Shown: positions 55,135 to 64,000 of the stretch, in pieces
Layout: the number at the start of each line of letters is the position of its first letter
Numbering within the stretch: the stretch's first letter is position 1
Assembly (NCBI RefSeq): GCF_900103185.1
Contig: NZ_FNJD01000005.1
Span: 1 to 64,000, forward strand
Origin: Sulfitobacter litoralis
GTDB taxonomy: Bacteria; Pseudomonadota; Alphaproteobacteria; Rhodobacterales; Rhodobacteraceae
Length of the DNA: 64,000 nucleotides
Reading direction: 5' to 3'
Made by a program: the position numbers and the translations under genes
Notes under the pieces: generated by a model
Told to the model about the DNA's origin: nothing
Database searches by the model: none
What the model saw: only the letters and a program-made list of their open reading frames with translations

Positions 55135-55806
55135 TTAGCCCACCGGCATCAGATGGATTTCGCGGACCGCTGCATGGGGCGGTGCCTGCAGCGCGTGCAG
55201 TACGGCAGATGCAACATCCTCGGGTTTCAGCTTATCAGGCTTGGCCTCGTCAAAGAACGGCGTGTCGACCATTCCCGGAGAAACGACCATGCAGCGCCCG
55301 CCCCATTCGGCCATTTCGTCGGCAAGGTTGCCAGCAAAACCATGGATGAAGAATTTAGTCGCGCCATAAATTGACCCCTTGATGTGGCGGCGTCCCGCGG
55401 CTGATCCGGTTACGACATATTGCCCTGTCGTTTTGCGCAGGTAGGGCATCGCAGCATGGGCGGTATAAAGCGCACCCATCACGTTCAGATCGACCATCGC
55501 CTTCCAATCATCGGGGTCGCCCTTTTCGGTCCCGCCGGGTGAGGTGCCGCGTCCCGCATTTGCGAACACCGCGTCAATCTGACCGAACTTCTGCGCAAGG
55601 CGGCTCATGGCCTGTTCCTGATCGTCATAGCTGGTCGCGTCTCCGGTCAGCACCAGCGCCTGATCCCCGATGTCACGTGCGAGGTTTTTCAGCTTATCCT
55701 CACTGCGGGCAAAAAGCCCTACGTTCCATCCTGCCTTGGCTGCAGCCTGTGCGGTGGCCGCGCCGATCCCGCTGGAGGCCCCTGTGATAAATAGCGTTTT
55801 GGTCAT
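55135..55806 (-). CDS. Short-chain dehydrogenase/reductase
   Basis: The 223-residue protein has the SDR cofactor loop ITGASSGIGAATAQAA (7-22), FANAGRG (NAG motif region) and catalytic Ser plus Tyr-x-x-x-Lys in GSAAGRRHIKGSIYGATKFF. It looks like a classical SDR, NAD(P)-dependent. The substrate is unknown. It converges with the yjbQ gene. Confidence 0.9.
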   Translation of the reverse strand: MTKTLFITGASSGIGAATAQAAAKAGWNVGLFARSEDKLKNLARDIGDQALVLTGDATSYDDQEQAMSRLAQKFGQIDAVFANAGRGTSPGGTEKGDPDDWKAMVDLNVMGALYTAHAAMPYLRKTTGQYVVTGSAAGRRHIKGSIYGATKFFIHGFAGNLADEMAEWGGRCMVVSPGMVDTPFFDEAKPDKLKPEDVASAVLHALQAPPHAAVREIHLMPVG

Positions 55807-55950
55807 GTCGTTTTCCCTTCAAATTTATCCTGTTCCAGGCCTAACGCCTGGGCACAGGCGAAGTTCACGCCAGTTTCGCTCAATACAACATATAGACGGC
55901 CATTTCGCCCCTACCCAAAACCTCGCGTTGGTCCTATAGTTTTGGGGAGT

Positions 55951-55967
55951 GGGGTCGTTTGGACCCC
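55951..55967. promoter_or_regulatory. Inverted repeat upstream of nrdR
   Basis: GGGGTC / GACCCC around GTTTG, 34 bp before the nrdR start; another dyad, CCAGGC / GCCTGG, lies near 55836-55852. Possible operator or leader hairpins. Confidence 0.35.
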
Positions 55968-56000
55968 TATTGAACAGGTTTAAGATAAAGGGGACCGGCC

Positions 56001-56468
56001 ATGCGCTGCCCGTTTTGCGGAAATATCGACACCCAAGTAAAAGACAGCCGCCCGGCCGAGGATCACGTTTCAATCCGCCGCCGCCGTTTCTGTCCCGCCT
56101 GCGGGGGCCGGTTTACAACCTATGAACGGGTGCAACTGCGCGATCTGGTGGTCGTTAAAACCTCTGGCAAACGCGAGGATTTCGACCGCGACAAGCTGGA
56201 ACGTTCTATCCGCATTTCCATGCAGAAACGCCCGATTGATCCCGAACGTATCGATCAGATGATCAGCGGCATTGTGCGCCGTCTTGAAAGCATGGGTGAA
56301 ACAGATGTCGGGTCGAAACAGATCGGCGAGATCGTGATGGAGGCCTTGGCCCGCATCGATACTGTCGCCTATGTGCGGTTTGCCAGCGTCTACAAGAACT
56401 TTCAGGCGGCAGATGATTTCGATAAGTTCGTGCAGGAACTGCGGCCCGATACCCCTGCGGACGAATAA
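56001..56468 (+). CDS. nrdR: Transcriptional repressor NrdR
   Basis: NrdR represses ribonucleotide reductase genes when dATP is bound. The 155-residue protein has a zinc ribbon (C3, C6, C31 and C34, in MRCPFCGN and FCPACGGRF) and an ATP-cone domain (about 50-140; [20 protein letters not shown]). AAAGGGGA precedes the ATG. It is two bases upstream of ribD, a common order in alphaproteobacteria. Confidence 0.96.
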   Translation: MRCPFCGNIDTQVKDSRPAEDHVSIRRRRFCPACGGRFTTYERVQLRDLVVVKTSGKREDFDRDKLERSIRISMQKRPIDPERIDQMISGIVRRLESMGETDVGSKQIGEIVMEALARIDTVAYVRFASVYKNFQAADDFDKFVQELRPDTPADE

Positions 56469-56470
56469 GT

Positions 56471-57574
56471 ATGTCTGACGACGCGCGCTTTATGGCGCTG
56501 GCCTTGTCGCTGGGCCGGCGCGGGCAGGGGGCTGTCTGGCCCAACCCCGCCGTGGGCTGCGTCATTGTGCAACAAGGCCGCATCGTCGGACGGGGATGGA
56601 CCCAGCCGGGCGGCAGACCCCACGCCGAACCCGAAGCCCTGCGGCAAGCGGGGCCGGCGGCCAAGGGCGCGACGGTCTATGTCACGCTCGAACCCTGCGC
56701 CCATACCGGCAAGACCCCGCCCTGCGCCGATGCGCTTGTGGCAGCTGATGTCGCGCGCGTTGTGATCGCCTGCACAGACAGCGACCCGCGCGTCAGCGGC
56801 AAGGGCATTGCGATCTTGCAAGCGGCGGGCATCTCGGTTGACGTGGGCGTGCTCGCGCATGAAGCCCGCGCCGATCACATGGGCTTTTTCCTGCGTATCA
56901 ATGCAGGCCGTCCGATGGTGTCGCTTAAACTCGCCAGCAGCTTTGATGGTCGTATCGCCACCGCGACAGGTGAAAGCCAGTGGATTACAGCCCCGCCCGC
57001 ACGCCGAGCGGTACATGCGATGCGCAGCCGGCATGACGCGGTCATGGTGGGCGGCGGCACGGCGCGACAGGATGATCCCAGCCTGACCGTGCGCGACCTT
57101 GGCGTCACCCGACAGCCAACACGGATCGTTGTGTCCAATGGCCTGGACATACCCCTTGGCGGCGCATTGGCAAAAACGGCAGGCGACATCCCTTTGATCC
57201 TTTGCCACGGCTCCAAAGCGCCGACAGAGCTGATCGAGGCCTGGAAAAGCCTAGGCGCCACGTTGATCGCCTGTGCTAGCAGGATGGGCCAGATCGATGC
57301 CGATGATATGCTCCAGCAACTCGGTCAGCACGGTCTGACACGCATCTTTTGCGAAGGCGGCGGTGGGCTCGCCGCAACGCTGTTGCAGGCTGGTTTGGTG
57401 GATCAGTTGATCGGGTTCACAGCAGGGCTCACGCTCGGGGCTGACGGGCTGCCAGCCATCGCGGCGCTACAGCTGCGACACCTTGCACAAGCCCCGCGGT
57501 TCACCCTGACGGAAACGGCGCGCATCGGCCCCGACCTCCTCCACATCTGGGCCCGCGCCGACGCGCCGGCCTAG
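56471..57574 (+). CDS. ribD: Bifunctional riboflavin deaminase/reductase RibD
   Basis: RibD deaminates then reduces the pyrimidine intermediate of riboflavin synthesis. The 367-residue protein has a deaminase domain (1-145) with H51-x-E53 and C76, C85 (PHAEPEAL and PCAHTGKTPPCADAL) as zinc ligands. The reductase domain follows (about 150-367, with ASSFDGRIATATGESQWIT and CEGGGGLAATLL). The usual downstream partner ribE is displaced by the kps genes here. Confidence 0.96.
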   Translation: MSDDARFMALALSLGRRGQGAVWPNPAVGCVIVQQGRIVGRGWTQPGGRPHAEPEALRQAGPAAKGATVYVTLEPCAHTGKTPPCADALVAADVARVVIACTDSDPRVSGKGIAILQAAGISVDVGVLAHEARADHMGFFLRINAGRPMVSLKLASSFDGRIATATGESQWITAPPARRAVHAMRSRHDAVMVGGGTARQDDPSLTVRDLGVTRQPTRIVVSNGLDIPLGGALAKTAGDIPLILCHGSKAPTELIEAWKSLGATLIACASRMGQIDADDMLQQLGQHGLTRIFCEGGGGLAATLLQAGLVDQLIGFTAGLTLGADGLPAIAALQLRHLAQAPRFTLTETARIGPDLLHIWARADAPA

Positions 57575-57577
57575 ACC

Positions 57578-57589
57578 GCTTCCAAATGG
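57578..57589 (+). repeat. Partial copy of dispersed repeat R1
   Basis: GCTTCCAAATGG directly after the ribD stop matches the outer end of R1; the CTCGCCGAAGGC half is absent. Confidence 0.45.
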
Positions 57590-57606
57590 TTCAAACTCCC
57601 GGGGGT

Positions 57607-57624
57607 ACGGGGGCTGGCCCCCGT
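57607..57624. terminator. Hairpin between ribD and kpsC
   Basis: ACGGGGG / CCCCCGT with a four-base loop, between the convergent stops of ribD and kpsC. It resembles the first hairpin of repeat R2 and lacks a T-run. Confidence 0.55.
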
Positions 57625-57628
57625 AGCG

Positions 57629-59665
57629 CTACCCGCGCCGCCACAGATGCGCCTGTGTGGCGAACACCCCTTGCAGCTTGGCCAGCAGACGGTTCGTCAC
57701 CCCGCGCCGTGGCACGTCGCCCGCTGCCAGCCGCTCTACCACGACCTCGACAGGGCATGCTGTGCCGGTACGCGGATCGAAATAGCGCGGATAATCAATG
57801 AGCGCTGCATGCACCACCCCTTCGAGGGTGACACCGGCCCCCCGTCGGGTGGGGATCGCGCCACGGTCCTCGGTCAGGCCCCAGCCGGCATAGAAAGGAG
57901 CCCCGAGGGTCACCACCTTGATGCCGCGCAACAGGGCCTCGAACCCTAGAAGGGACGTCATGGTCCAGACCTCGTCCACATGCGCCAACAGCGCAACGGG
58001 ATCAGCGTGGGTCAATACGCGGTCGGCCAGCCCTTCGGCATCGATGGCACCGGGACGCAGACCGGCCTCTACGTCGGGGTGCGGCTTATACAGGATCACC
58101 GCGTCGGGATGTGCGGCACGTGCGCAGGTGAGCAGCGCCAAATTCGTCGACACATCCCCCGTGCCGGTCAGGATAGAGGCATCGTTCTCGACTTGCCCGG
58201 GCACCAAAATACGCCGTCCGGCAGGCAGGTCGGCGGGCATGATATCGCCGCCAAGGTTATACTTGCTGAGCCCCGCATCGCGTAGCGCAGCGATCAGCCG
58301 CGTGGCGCGGCGGGACTGGTCAGAGCGCAATTTAGCGCGGGCGACGATGTGGTTTTCCAGCCGGCTGGGTTTGCGGGGATCATAGTAGATACCCAAATCG
58401 TCACAGACCAGCGACAGCGGTGGCACCAGATCCGCCCCCAAGCCCCGTGACCGCAAGAACCCGTCCTCTACGCGGACCGCACCAGCGTGATCCTTTGTCT
58501 CCTTGGAGGCCCAGACCATCCACGGCTTGCCCGCCGCACGCGCCGCGTCGGGATTGTTTCGATAGGTGACAGGTGACCAGCGGCCAAAAAAACGCTGGAG
58601 CGGCTGGCGTTTCCACAACCTCATATCCGAGGCGACCCAGCCGCGATGGTCTTCGCGCCAAGCGCGGGTCTGAGCGGCCATCGCCTCTATCGCGGTTTCA
58701 ATGTCACACAGGCAATCGCAGTGAGGGTCATACCACTTGGGATACAGGATCATCGTCCCTGCAAACAGCTGCGCACGGGTCAGCACCCGTTGGCGGCGCT
58801 GTACGGGGAATTCGTCCTCGGTCAGGCCCCAGCCTGCATAGAAGGGTTGCCCGAACACCCGTGGTTTATGGCCTGCGAAAATCGCCTCGAACCCCATTTG
58901 AGAAGAGACGGTATAAACGCGCACGGCCCCTTCGAACAGCGTCCAAGGGCTGATCGGGGCGGTCAGCAGGGTGATGCGGTCATTGGCGTCTTCGGGGCCA
59001 AAGTGGCCAGAGCGAAAGCCCGCCGCGGTTTCGGGGTGGGTCTTGATGATGATCCGCGCGCCGGGGTTTTCCTGCTGTGCAAAGACAAGCATTTCGAGAA
59101 ACCGCGACCGGTCCGCCCCCGACGCCGCGACAGAGGCGTCCCCAAGAGTTTGGTCGATCACCAGCACATATCCCGGATCGGGGGCGGGGTGGGTTGGATC
59201 AAAGCCGCTGTATTTGGTCAGATGCGCTTCGGCTATCCGGTGGATGGCACCGCGGGCGCGGTCGAGCAGAGCTGTATCATCGAGCGGATGCGCGGTCAGG
59301 ATCTCTTCGAGGTCAGAGGGCTGTTTGGGGTCAAAGTGCAACCCTTTATGGTCTACCAGTAACCCCAGTGGCGGCTCGCCCGCCCGGCCGGGAAACAGCG
59401 ACCGGAGCAATGCGTCTTCGACGCGCACCACAGGCAGATCACGCTTTTCGGCCACGGCCAGCCCACGGTGGGCTGTGCCCGCGTTGCCCCAGACAGCGAT
59501 GGCGTCACCTGCGCGCGGCATTCCCAGATGCAGGCTATAGCCCGACAGCTGCAGAATGCGCCGTACCCTGCGGTTGCTGATGAACCCGCCGTTAAACACA
59601 AAAAGCCGCCGGTCCTTTGCGGGGCCGGCGGCGGGAGTATCATATATTTCAGGCCCTAAAGCCAT
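57629..59665 (-). CDS. kpsC: Capsule export protein KpsC, dual Kdo-transferase-like
   Basis: KpsC adds the poly-Kdo linker that attaches group 2-type capsules to lipid. The 678-residue protein shows an internal repeat: PFYAGWGLTEDEFP in the first half and PFYAGWGLTEDRGA in the second, each followed by a similar FDPxxGTxxx or YDPxxDCLC segment. That fits two tandem Kdo-transferase domains. It is downstream of a Wza-like gene and kpsS in one minus-strand set. Confidence 0.88.
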   Translation of the reverse strand: MALGPEIYDTPAAGPAKDRRLFVFNGGFISNRRVRRILQLSGYSLHLGMPRAGDAIAVWGNAGTAHRGLAVAEKRDLPVVRVEDALLRSLFPGRAGEPPLGLLVDHKGLHFDPKQPSDLEEILTAHPLDDTALLDRARGAIHRIAEAHLTKYSGFDPTHPAPDPGYVLVIDQTLGDASVAASGADRSRFLEMLVFAQQENPGARIIIKTHPETAAGFRSGHFGPEDANDRITLLTAPISPWTLFEGAVRVYTVSSQMGFEAIFAGHKPRVFGQPFYAGWGLTEDEFPVQRRQRVLTRAQLFAGTMILYPKWYDPHCDCLCDIETAIEAMAAQTRAWREDHRGWVASDMRLWKRQPLQRFFGRWSPVTYRNNPDAARAAGKPWMVWASKETKDHAGAVRVEDGFLRSRGLGADLVPPLSLVCDDLGIYYDPRKPSRLENHIVARAKLRSDQSRRATRLIAALRDAGLSKYNLGGDIMPADLPAGRRILVPGQVENDASILTGTGDVSTNLALLTCARAAHPDAVILYKPHPDVEAGLRPGAIDAEGLADRVLTHADPVALLAHVDEVWTMTSLLGFEALLRGIKVVTLGAPFYAGWGLTEDRGAIPTRRGAGVTLEGVVHAALIDYPRYFDPRTGTACPVEVVVERLAAGDVPRRGVTNRLLAKLQGVFATQAHLWRRG

Positions 59666-59674
59666 CTTTGCAGA

Positions 59675-60811
59675 TCAGTTGCTCGACGCGAGCGACGAGA
59701 GGCTGTTGACCGAGCTGGCCGACCCCGTGATCGAGGAGATGACTTTGCTCCATTGTGTGAAGGGCGCTTCGGTTACGTAGAGCGTATCGCCGTCGCGGAT
59801 CACGAAGTCACGTGCCATGAACATGCCGTTGGGCTTGGTCAAGTCTAGCACATAAATCATGCGCTGTGCGCCTTGCAGATCGTTGCGTCCCAAGACCTGT
59901 GCCACGACAGGTTCAGGTTCGTTGCGGAAGACGAAAACACCTGTTGGGTCTGCGGTGCCTGCGTTCAGGCCGCCGACCTGGGCGATGCCTTCGAGAGCCG
60001 ACAGGTTCTTAGTTTCAAAAGGGACTTTTTGTTGCGCACCTGTGGCACCAAGCGCCACAAAGGACCGCGTGTCTTCCTCGATCAGGATGCGGTCACCGCC
60101 GCGCAGTGCAATGTCGAGCTCGGGGTGGTTGTACAGGTCTTCCAGCCAGATTTTGCCCTTTTGGTTGCCCCGCAGTACCGTCACCTGCGCGATTTGCGGC
60201 GTGATCGTCACGCCGCCGGCACGTGCCAGCATGGTGGCGAGGGTGCGGGTCGGGCGTTCAATGGCATAAACGCCCTGCGCGCCGACAGATCCCACAAGCG
60301 ACACCGTCGCCCCATCACCGGCCAGACGGCGCACCTGTACCTGCGGGTCGGGAGTCTGCTCTGACAGTTTGTTGGTGATGATACGGCGGATCGCTTCGGG
60401 AGAGTTGCCAGCGGCCTTGACCCGACCCGCGTAGGGCACGAAGATAAAGCCAGAGCCGTCAACCTGCACTTCTTCCAGCACGGTGGCGTTTGCGCCCTGT
60501 GCCGCTAGCAAGCCGTCGTCGACGTTTTCCCAGATTGTCAGCCCCAGCGTATCACCCGGATTAATCGTGTCCGACCCAAGCTGGCCTGCGTGAATAAACC
60601 CCGAATTAAATCCAAGCGCCGGTGCGACAGCCGTCGCACGGGTCACACGGTCATTAACGGCAACGACGAAAGCGTCACCTTGCTTTTGGACCGATCCTGC
60701 ATAGATTTGACGTTTGTTCGGACCAACCTGCGGAAGACCACACGAAGATACCACGGCCATAGCCGCCAATAATGCGATGGGACGCGCCCACCTGAAGGGT
60801 ACGGATTTCAC
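59675..60811 (-). CDS. Polysaccharide export outer-membrane lipoprotein (Wza/KpsD-like)
   Basis: The 378-residue precursor has a lipoprotein signal (C24 in AVVSSCGLP). The mature part has a polysaccharide-export domain with VDGSGFIFVPYAGRV (about 115-129) and SLBB-like domains (VSLVGSVGAQGVYAI, then VALGATGAQQKVPF). It exports capsule across the outer membrane. The stop is nine bases from kpsC, and kpsS is 116 bp upstream in the same direction. Whether to call it kpsD or wza is not clear. Confidence 0.88.
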   Translation of the reverse strand: MKSVPFRWARPIALLAAMAVVSSCGLPQVGPNKRQIYAGSVQKQGDAFVVAVNDRVTRATAVAPALGFNSGFIHAGQLGSDTINPGDTLGLTIWENVDDGLLAAQGANATVLEEVQVDGSGFIFVPYAGRVKAAGNSPEAIRRIITNKLSEQTPDPQVQVRRLAGDGATVSLVGSVGAQGVYAIERPTRTLATMLARAGGVTITPQIAQVTVLRGNQKGKIWLEDLYNHPELDIALRGGDRILIEEDTRSFVALGATGAQQKVPFETKNLSALEGIAQVGGLNAGTADPTGVFVFRNEPEPVVAQVLGRNDLQGAQRMIYVLDLTKPNGMFMARDFVIRDGDTLYVTEAPFTQWSKVISSITGSASSVNSLSSLASSN

Positions 60812-60927
60812 TGCCCGGTCTCCTCGACCTATTCTTACTCTGCCTCGAAATCGCCGATTATTTCGACGTAATTATCATCGGCTTAGCGCAGTTTGGATCG
60901 AAAAGCTACTGTTGCGGCAAAAATCTG

Positions 60928-62220
60928 TCAGGTGACGGCTCGCAACTGTTGCCGTGGTGCCGCGGTCCCCAGTTCCAGCGCGTCATAAGGGTCTTCGGGG
61001 GATAGCATCATATCAACGACCTGACGCAGAAGCTGAGTGCGCGCGCGGGCGGCATAAAATCCGCCGGGCACCTGCGAGGTTTCTAGCAAATACCGGCGAT
61101 AGTCCTTGTAGGCCTTGTTGTCCGGGCGGGATGCGGCGGCAAAGAAATCGGTCAAGGGCTGGTTGGATACGAATTCGGGCTTTGCATAGACGGCGCTGCC
61201 AAATACCTTGAGAGGTATACCACGCCAGAGCACCTGTTGCCCCGCGGTCGAGTTCACGGTGATCGCCGTGCGCGCATCATTCAGAAGCTGTGCCAGTTTG
61301 CCGCCCCGCACGAAATGCACGCGGTCGGCTACGCCCAGATCACGTGCGACGCGCTTTACCACACGGCGCAAGGGGGCGCGGCCGTCTTCCAACGGATGGG
61401 CTTTGACGACAAGATGGTGGTGGCGTGGTGCGCCTTTGGCAAATCCCTCGAGCACGACGGTCAGGAAATCGGTCATCGTCTCGAACGGGGAATGTTCCTG
61501 AAACGAGCTGTCGTGCTCCAGTTGCAACAGCGCCAGATGGTAGGGGAAGCCGCCGAGCCGAATACGCAGCGTTGCGATCAGCCGGTCCAGCGCCAGCGCG
61601 GGCATCAGCAGCAGCCGCTTGAGGTAAAGCTTGAACTCCTTGATCACTGGCAAGCTGCGGTGCGGGCGAAAGTTGCGATACGCGCCGTTTCGAAACAGCA
61701 CAAACCAGTGATACAGCGCCCCGTAAAAAACATGTTGGCGCATATCGCCCCAGTGGCCGGGGGGGAGGGGGGCCTCCATATCCGAATTGGCCAGTGCGAC
61801 CTGCATCTGTTCGATCGACATCTCCATTAACCGAGAATTGCCGTTCGATCCGCCCCGTTCATAAGTGACCCAATAGGGGCGCATGTACCCTTCTTCAAAG
61901 ACATGCACGGTCAGCCCGCGTGCCTTGGCTTCGGCCACGGCTTGGGCGTGGATCGGACGGGTGTCGCCGTATAGCACGATATCTGTGACACCTTTGTCGG
62001 CGAGCAGCGCAACAAAGGTGTCTTTCCACGTGTCAGCCGTACCGCGAAACGGAATATAGCTGCGCGGGTGGAACCAGAAGGCCCGATCGCCTGCATTGAA
62101 CCCCACGCGCCAGACCTGCGCACCCGCCAGACGAAGCATCTTGCCCAGTCGGTTAAAGAAGGGGCCATGCGGCCCTTGCAGGAAAAGGAAGACCCGGTCA
62201 CGGGGTGCTGCGGCGTTCAT
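60928..62220 (-). CDS. kpsS: Capsule polysaccharide export protein KpsS, Kdo-transferase-like
   Basis: KpsS starts the lipid linker of group 2-type capsules by adding the first Kdo to phosphatidylglycerol. The 430-residue protein starts RVFLFLQGPHGPFFNRLGKM and has VHVFEEGYMRPYWVTYERGG, HDSSFQEHSPFETMTDFL and TVNSTAGQQVLWRGIPLKVF segments typical of the family. It leads a minus-strand set with the Wza-like gene and kpsC, all lying between ribD and ribE. Confidence 0.9.
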   Translation of the reverse strand: MNAAAPRDRVFLFLQGPHGPFFNRLGKMLRLAGAQVWRVGFNAGDRAFWFHPRSYIPFRGTADTWKDTFVALLADKGVTDIVLYGDTRPIHAQAVAEAKARGLTVHVFEEGYMRPYWVTYERGGSNGNSRLMEMSIEQMQVALANSDMEAPLPPGHWGDMRQHVFYGALYHWFVLFRNGAYRNFRPHRSLPVIKEFKLYLKRLLLMPALALDRLIATLRIRLGGFPYHLALLQLEHDSSFQEHSPFETMTDFLTVVLEGFAKGAPRHHHLVVKAHPLEDGRAPLRRVVKRVARDLGVADRVHFVRGGKLAQLLNDARTAITVNSTAGQQVLWRGIPLKVFGSAVYAKPEFVSNQPLTDFFAAASRPDNKAYKDYRRYLLETSQVPGGFYAARARTQLLRQVVDMMLSPEDPYDALELGTAAPRQQLRAVT

Positions 62221-62355
62221 GGTTAGCTTTCAGTTTACCTTGTTCATCACACAGACAAACACCTGATACCGGCGAAAATGTGGCGTGTCTGTGGACTTGT
62301 CATGCTGATGGCAGAGGTCTACTTCGGTAGCGATCACTATAGAAGAGGCACGCGC

Positions 62356-62943
62356 ATGTTTACAGGTATTATCACGGATATCGGAAAGATCTCCAAGCTC
62401 GAACAGCAGGGGGATCTGCGTGCACGGATCGAAACGGGCTATGATACCGACGGTATAGACATGGGCGCGTCGATCGCGAGCGACGGCGTCTGTCTGACGG
62501 TCGTCGATCTGGGTCCCGATTGGTACGAGGTGCAGATCAGCGCGGAGACCGTGGACAAGACCAACCTTGGCGCATGGGAGGTCGGGCGGAGGCTAAATCT
62601 TGAACGCGCTCTGAAGGTCGGTGACGAATTGGGCGGGCATATTGTGTCGGGCCATGTCGACGGCGTCGCCGAAGTGGTGGCGCTGCGCGATGAGGGCGAC
62701 AGCACCCGTGTGACCCTGCGCGCGCCCAAAGATCTTGCCAGGTACATTGCGCCCAAAGGATCGGTCGCGTTGAATGGCACATCGCTGACCGTGAACGAGG
62801 TCGATGGCTGTGATTTCGGGATCAACTTCATCCCCCACACCAAAGAGGTCACGACCTGGGGCGATGTTGACGTAGGGGACCGGATCAACCTCGAGATCGA
62901 CACATTGGCCCGCTATGTGGCGCGGTTGTCAGAGATGTCCTGA
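62356..62943 (+). CDS. ribE: Riboflavin synthase alpha subunit
   Basis: The enzyme dismutates two 6,7-dimethyl-8-ribityllumazines to riboflavin. The 195-residue protein has two lumazine-binding barrels: MFTGIITDIGKISKLEQQGD, then ASDGVCLTVVDLG; the second with HIVSGHVDGVAEVVAL, then LNGTSLTVNEVDG. The start at 62356 has AGAGG upstream and gives the family N-terminus; the longer frame from 62278 does not. It is divergent from kpsS and followed by ribB after 275 bp. Confidence 0.96.
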   Translation: MFTGIITDIGKISKLEQQGDLRARIETGYDTDGIDMGASIASDGVCLTVVDLGPDWYEVQISAETVDKTNLGAWEVGRRLNLERALKVGDELGGHIVSGHVDGVAEVVALRDEGDSTRVTLRAPKDLARYIAPKGSVALNGTSLTVNEVDGCDFGINFIPHTKEVTTWGDVDVGDRINLEIDTLARYVARLSEMS

Positions 62944-63118
62944 TTGCCGCTGCTCTGCTTGCACGCACGAACGGCGGGCGAATCCCTTTGCTTGTCAGGG
63001 GGCTTAGGCGTATTTTGTAGCCGATAGCGCTGCCCGTGCAGGGCAGGGGGCTGGCGCGGCGGGTTGCTCTTACAGCGATGAACGCAGGGCACAGCGCCGG
63101 CTGATGGTGCGGATTTGA

Positions 63119-63139
63119 GTTTATTTGGCAAAATGAAGC
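63119..63139 (+). repeat. Dispersed repeat R2 core block
   Basis: GTTTATTTGGCAAAATGAAGC, identical to 49535-49555, followed by a GGGGGCTGCCCC hairpin-like stretch. It is 80 bp upstream of ribB. Confidence 0.7.
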
Positions 63140-63218
63140 ACGGGCGGGGGCTGCCCCGCTCTGGCAAAGACGCGTGGGGTGGGGTATGTGCCTTGGCAAC
63201 AAAGAGTGAGGTGAGCCC

Positions 63219-64000
63219 ATGCAATTTGAAACGCCCGGACCCGTCGAGGCTGAATTGGCGGATACCATCGCGCCCATCGAAGAGATCATCGAAGAAGCCC
63301 GTCAGGGGCGTATGTTCGTGTTGGTCGATCACGAGGACCGCGAGAACGAAGGCGATCTGGTGATCCCGGCGCAGTTTGCGGACGCTGATGCGATCAACTT
63401 TATGGCCACCCACGGGCGGGGTTTGATCTGTCTGCCAATGACTGAAGAACGCGTCAATACTTTGGGTCTGCCAATGATGGCGGTGAATAACTCTGCCCGT
63501 CACGAGACGGCTTTTACCGTGTCGATCGAGGCGCGTGAGGGCGTGACCACCGGGATCTCGGCTGCGGATCGGGCGCTGACGGTCAAAGTCGCCATAGACG
63601 AAGACAAAGGTGCCGTTGATATCGCCACACCGGGGCACGTGTTTCCGTTGCGGGCACGCGACGGCGGGGTCTTGGTGCGGGCTGGACATACCGAGGCGGC
63701 CGTCGATATTTCGCGTCTGGCGGGTCTGCATCCGTCGGGCGTAATTTGCGAGATTATGAAGGAAGACGGCACCATGGCGCGCCTGCCTGATCTTGTCGCC
63801 TTCTGCCAGCAACATAAGATGAAAATCGGGACGATCAGCGATCTGATCGCCTACCGCCACAAACATGATAACCTATTGGTTGAACGTGACAGCCGGACTG
63901 TGACCTCCGCTTATGGCGGCGACTGGAAGATGCAGATTTTCACCGACGAGATCAGCGGCACCGATCACGTTGCGCTGTCAAAGGGCGATATCACTACGGA
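63219..64000 (+). CDS. ribB: 3,4-dihydroxy-2-butanone 4-phosphate synthase (RibB, possibly RibBA), cut by window end
   Basis: RibB makes the four-carbon unit for riboflavin from ribulose 5-phosphate. The visible 260 residues include [12 protein letters not shown] (metal-binding, catalytic Asp/Glu), [13 protein letters not shown] and [11 protein letters not shown], then [23 protein letters not shown]-terminal GTP-cyclohydrolase-like extension begins near residue 210 ([19 protein letters not shown]), so the protein may be a RibBA form, whether or not its cyclohydrolase half is active. GTGAG precedes the ATG; the R2 repeat is upstream. No FMN riboswitch was recognised in 62944-63218. Confidence 0.93.
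   Translation, partial: MQFETPGPVEAELADTIAPIEEIIEEARQGRMFVLVDHEDRENEGDLVIPAQFADADAINFMATHGRGLICLPMTEERVNTLGLPMMAVNNSARHETAFTVSIEAREGVTTGISAADRALTVKVAIDEDKGAVDIATPGHVFPLRARDGGVLVRAGHTEAAVDISRLAGLHPSGVICEIMKEDGTMARLPDLVAFCQQHKMKIGTISDLIAYRHKHDNLLVERDSRTVTSAYGGDWKMQIFTDEISGTDHVALSKGDITT

Noticed and set aside
62944-63218. Possible FMN riboswitch upstream of ribB
   Set aside because: I could not find the conserved RFN blocks; the region holds the R2 repeat and GC-rich hairpins instead.

Overview
The window reads as chromosomal DNA of a marine alphaproteobacterium of the Roseobacter group (Rhodobacteraceae, possibly Sulfitobacter-like). This rests on protein style and gene neighbourhoods: nrdR-ribD with ribE-ribB, a PopZ/DUF2497-type protein, an RpoD with a long acidic insert, PutA with a divergent Lrp-type PutR, and short GC-rich palindromic repeats of a kind common in roseobacters. 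No alignment could be run, so the genus is inference.

Region 1 (1-2350) is a nested mobile zone. An IS21-family element, cut by the left window edge and with an istA broken by a 7-bp repeat expansion, sits at the truncated end of a phage/island-type tyrosine integrase gene. About 165 bp beyond the integrase start is a tRNA-like 3' end (T-arm, acceptor strand, CCA), probably an attachment-site copy marking the right edge of an integrated island.

Region 2 (2461-24469) is core metabolism and housekeeping: tyrosine catabolism (Lrp regulator, hpd, a coupled Rieske protein), a Pcm-like methyltransferase, a TolC-type outer-membrane factor, the PopZ-like protein, EF-P, YgfZ, a glycosyltransferase, an MsbA-like exporter, two PLP aminotransferases, a crotonase, valS, an orphan xanthine-dehydrogenase-type molybdopterin subunit, a thioesterase and the divergent metF/metR pair.

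Region 3 (24482-41518) holds a RES/Xre-type toxin-antitoxin pair with a clear operator-like inverted repeat, an NADP-dependent oxidoreductase, suhB, a GFA enzyme, a rhomboid protease, putA/putR, tRNA-Leu(UAA), an orphan GAF histidine kinase, metG, an MFS carrier, an aldo/keto reductase followed by a remnant resembling a BKACE gene, a lipocalin-like lipoprotein, a DMT transporter, a NUDIX hydrolase and a DUF983 protein.

Region 4 (41732-47080) contains an EF-hand / ECF sigma / short membrane protein / Spy-CpxP-like envelope-stress cluster and a three-gene TadE/TadE/TadG(VWA) set. Region 5 (47454-57574) has glutamate dehydrogenase, dnaG-rpoD separated by a palindrome rich in GANTC sites, two tandem secreted paralogues, a YjbQ protein, an SDR, nrdR and ribD. 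Region 6 (57629-64000) has capsule genes kpsC, a Wza/KpsD-like gene and kpsS on the minus strand, lying between ribD and ribE-ribB of the riboflavin pathway. Two families of short dispersed repeats (TTCCAAATGG...CTCGCCGAAGGC, and a GTTTATTTGGCAAAATGAAGC unit) recur in the intergenic spaces. The only intergenic stretch over 300 bp is 2133-2460, which holds the integrase promoter region, the tRNA-like fragment and otherwise nothing recognised.
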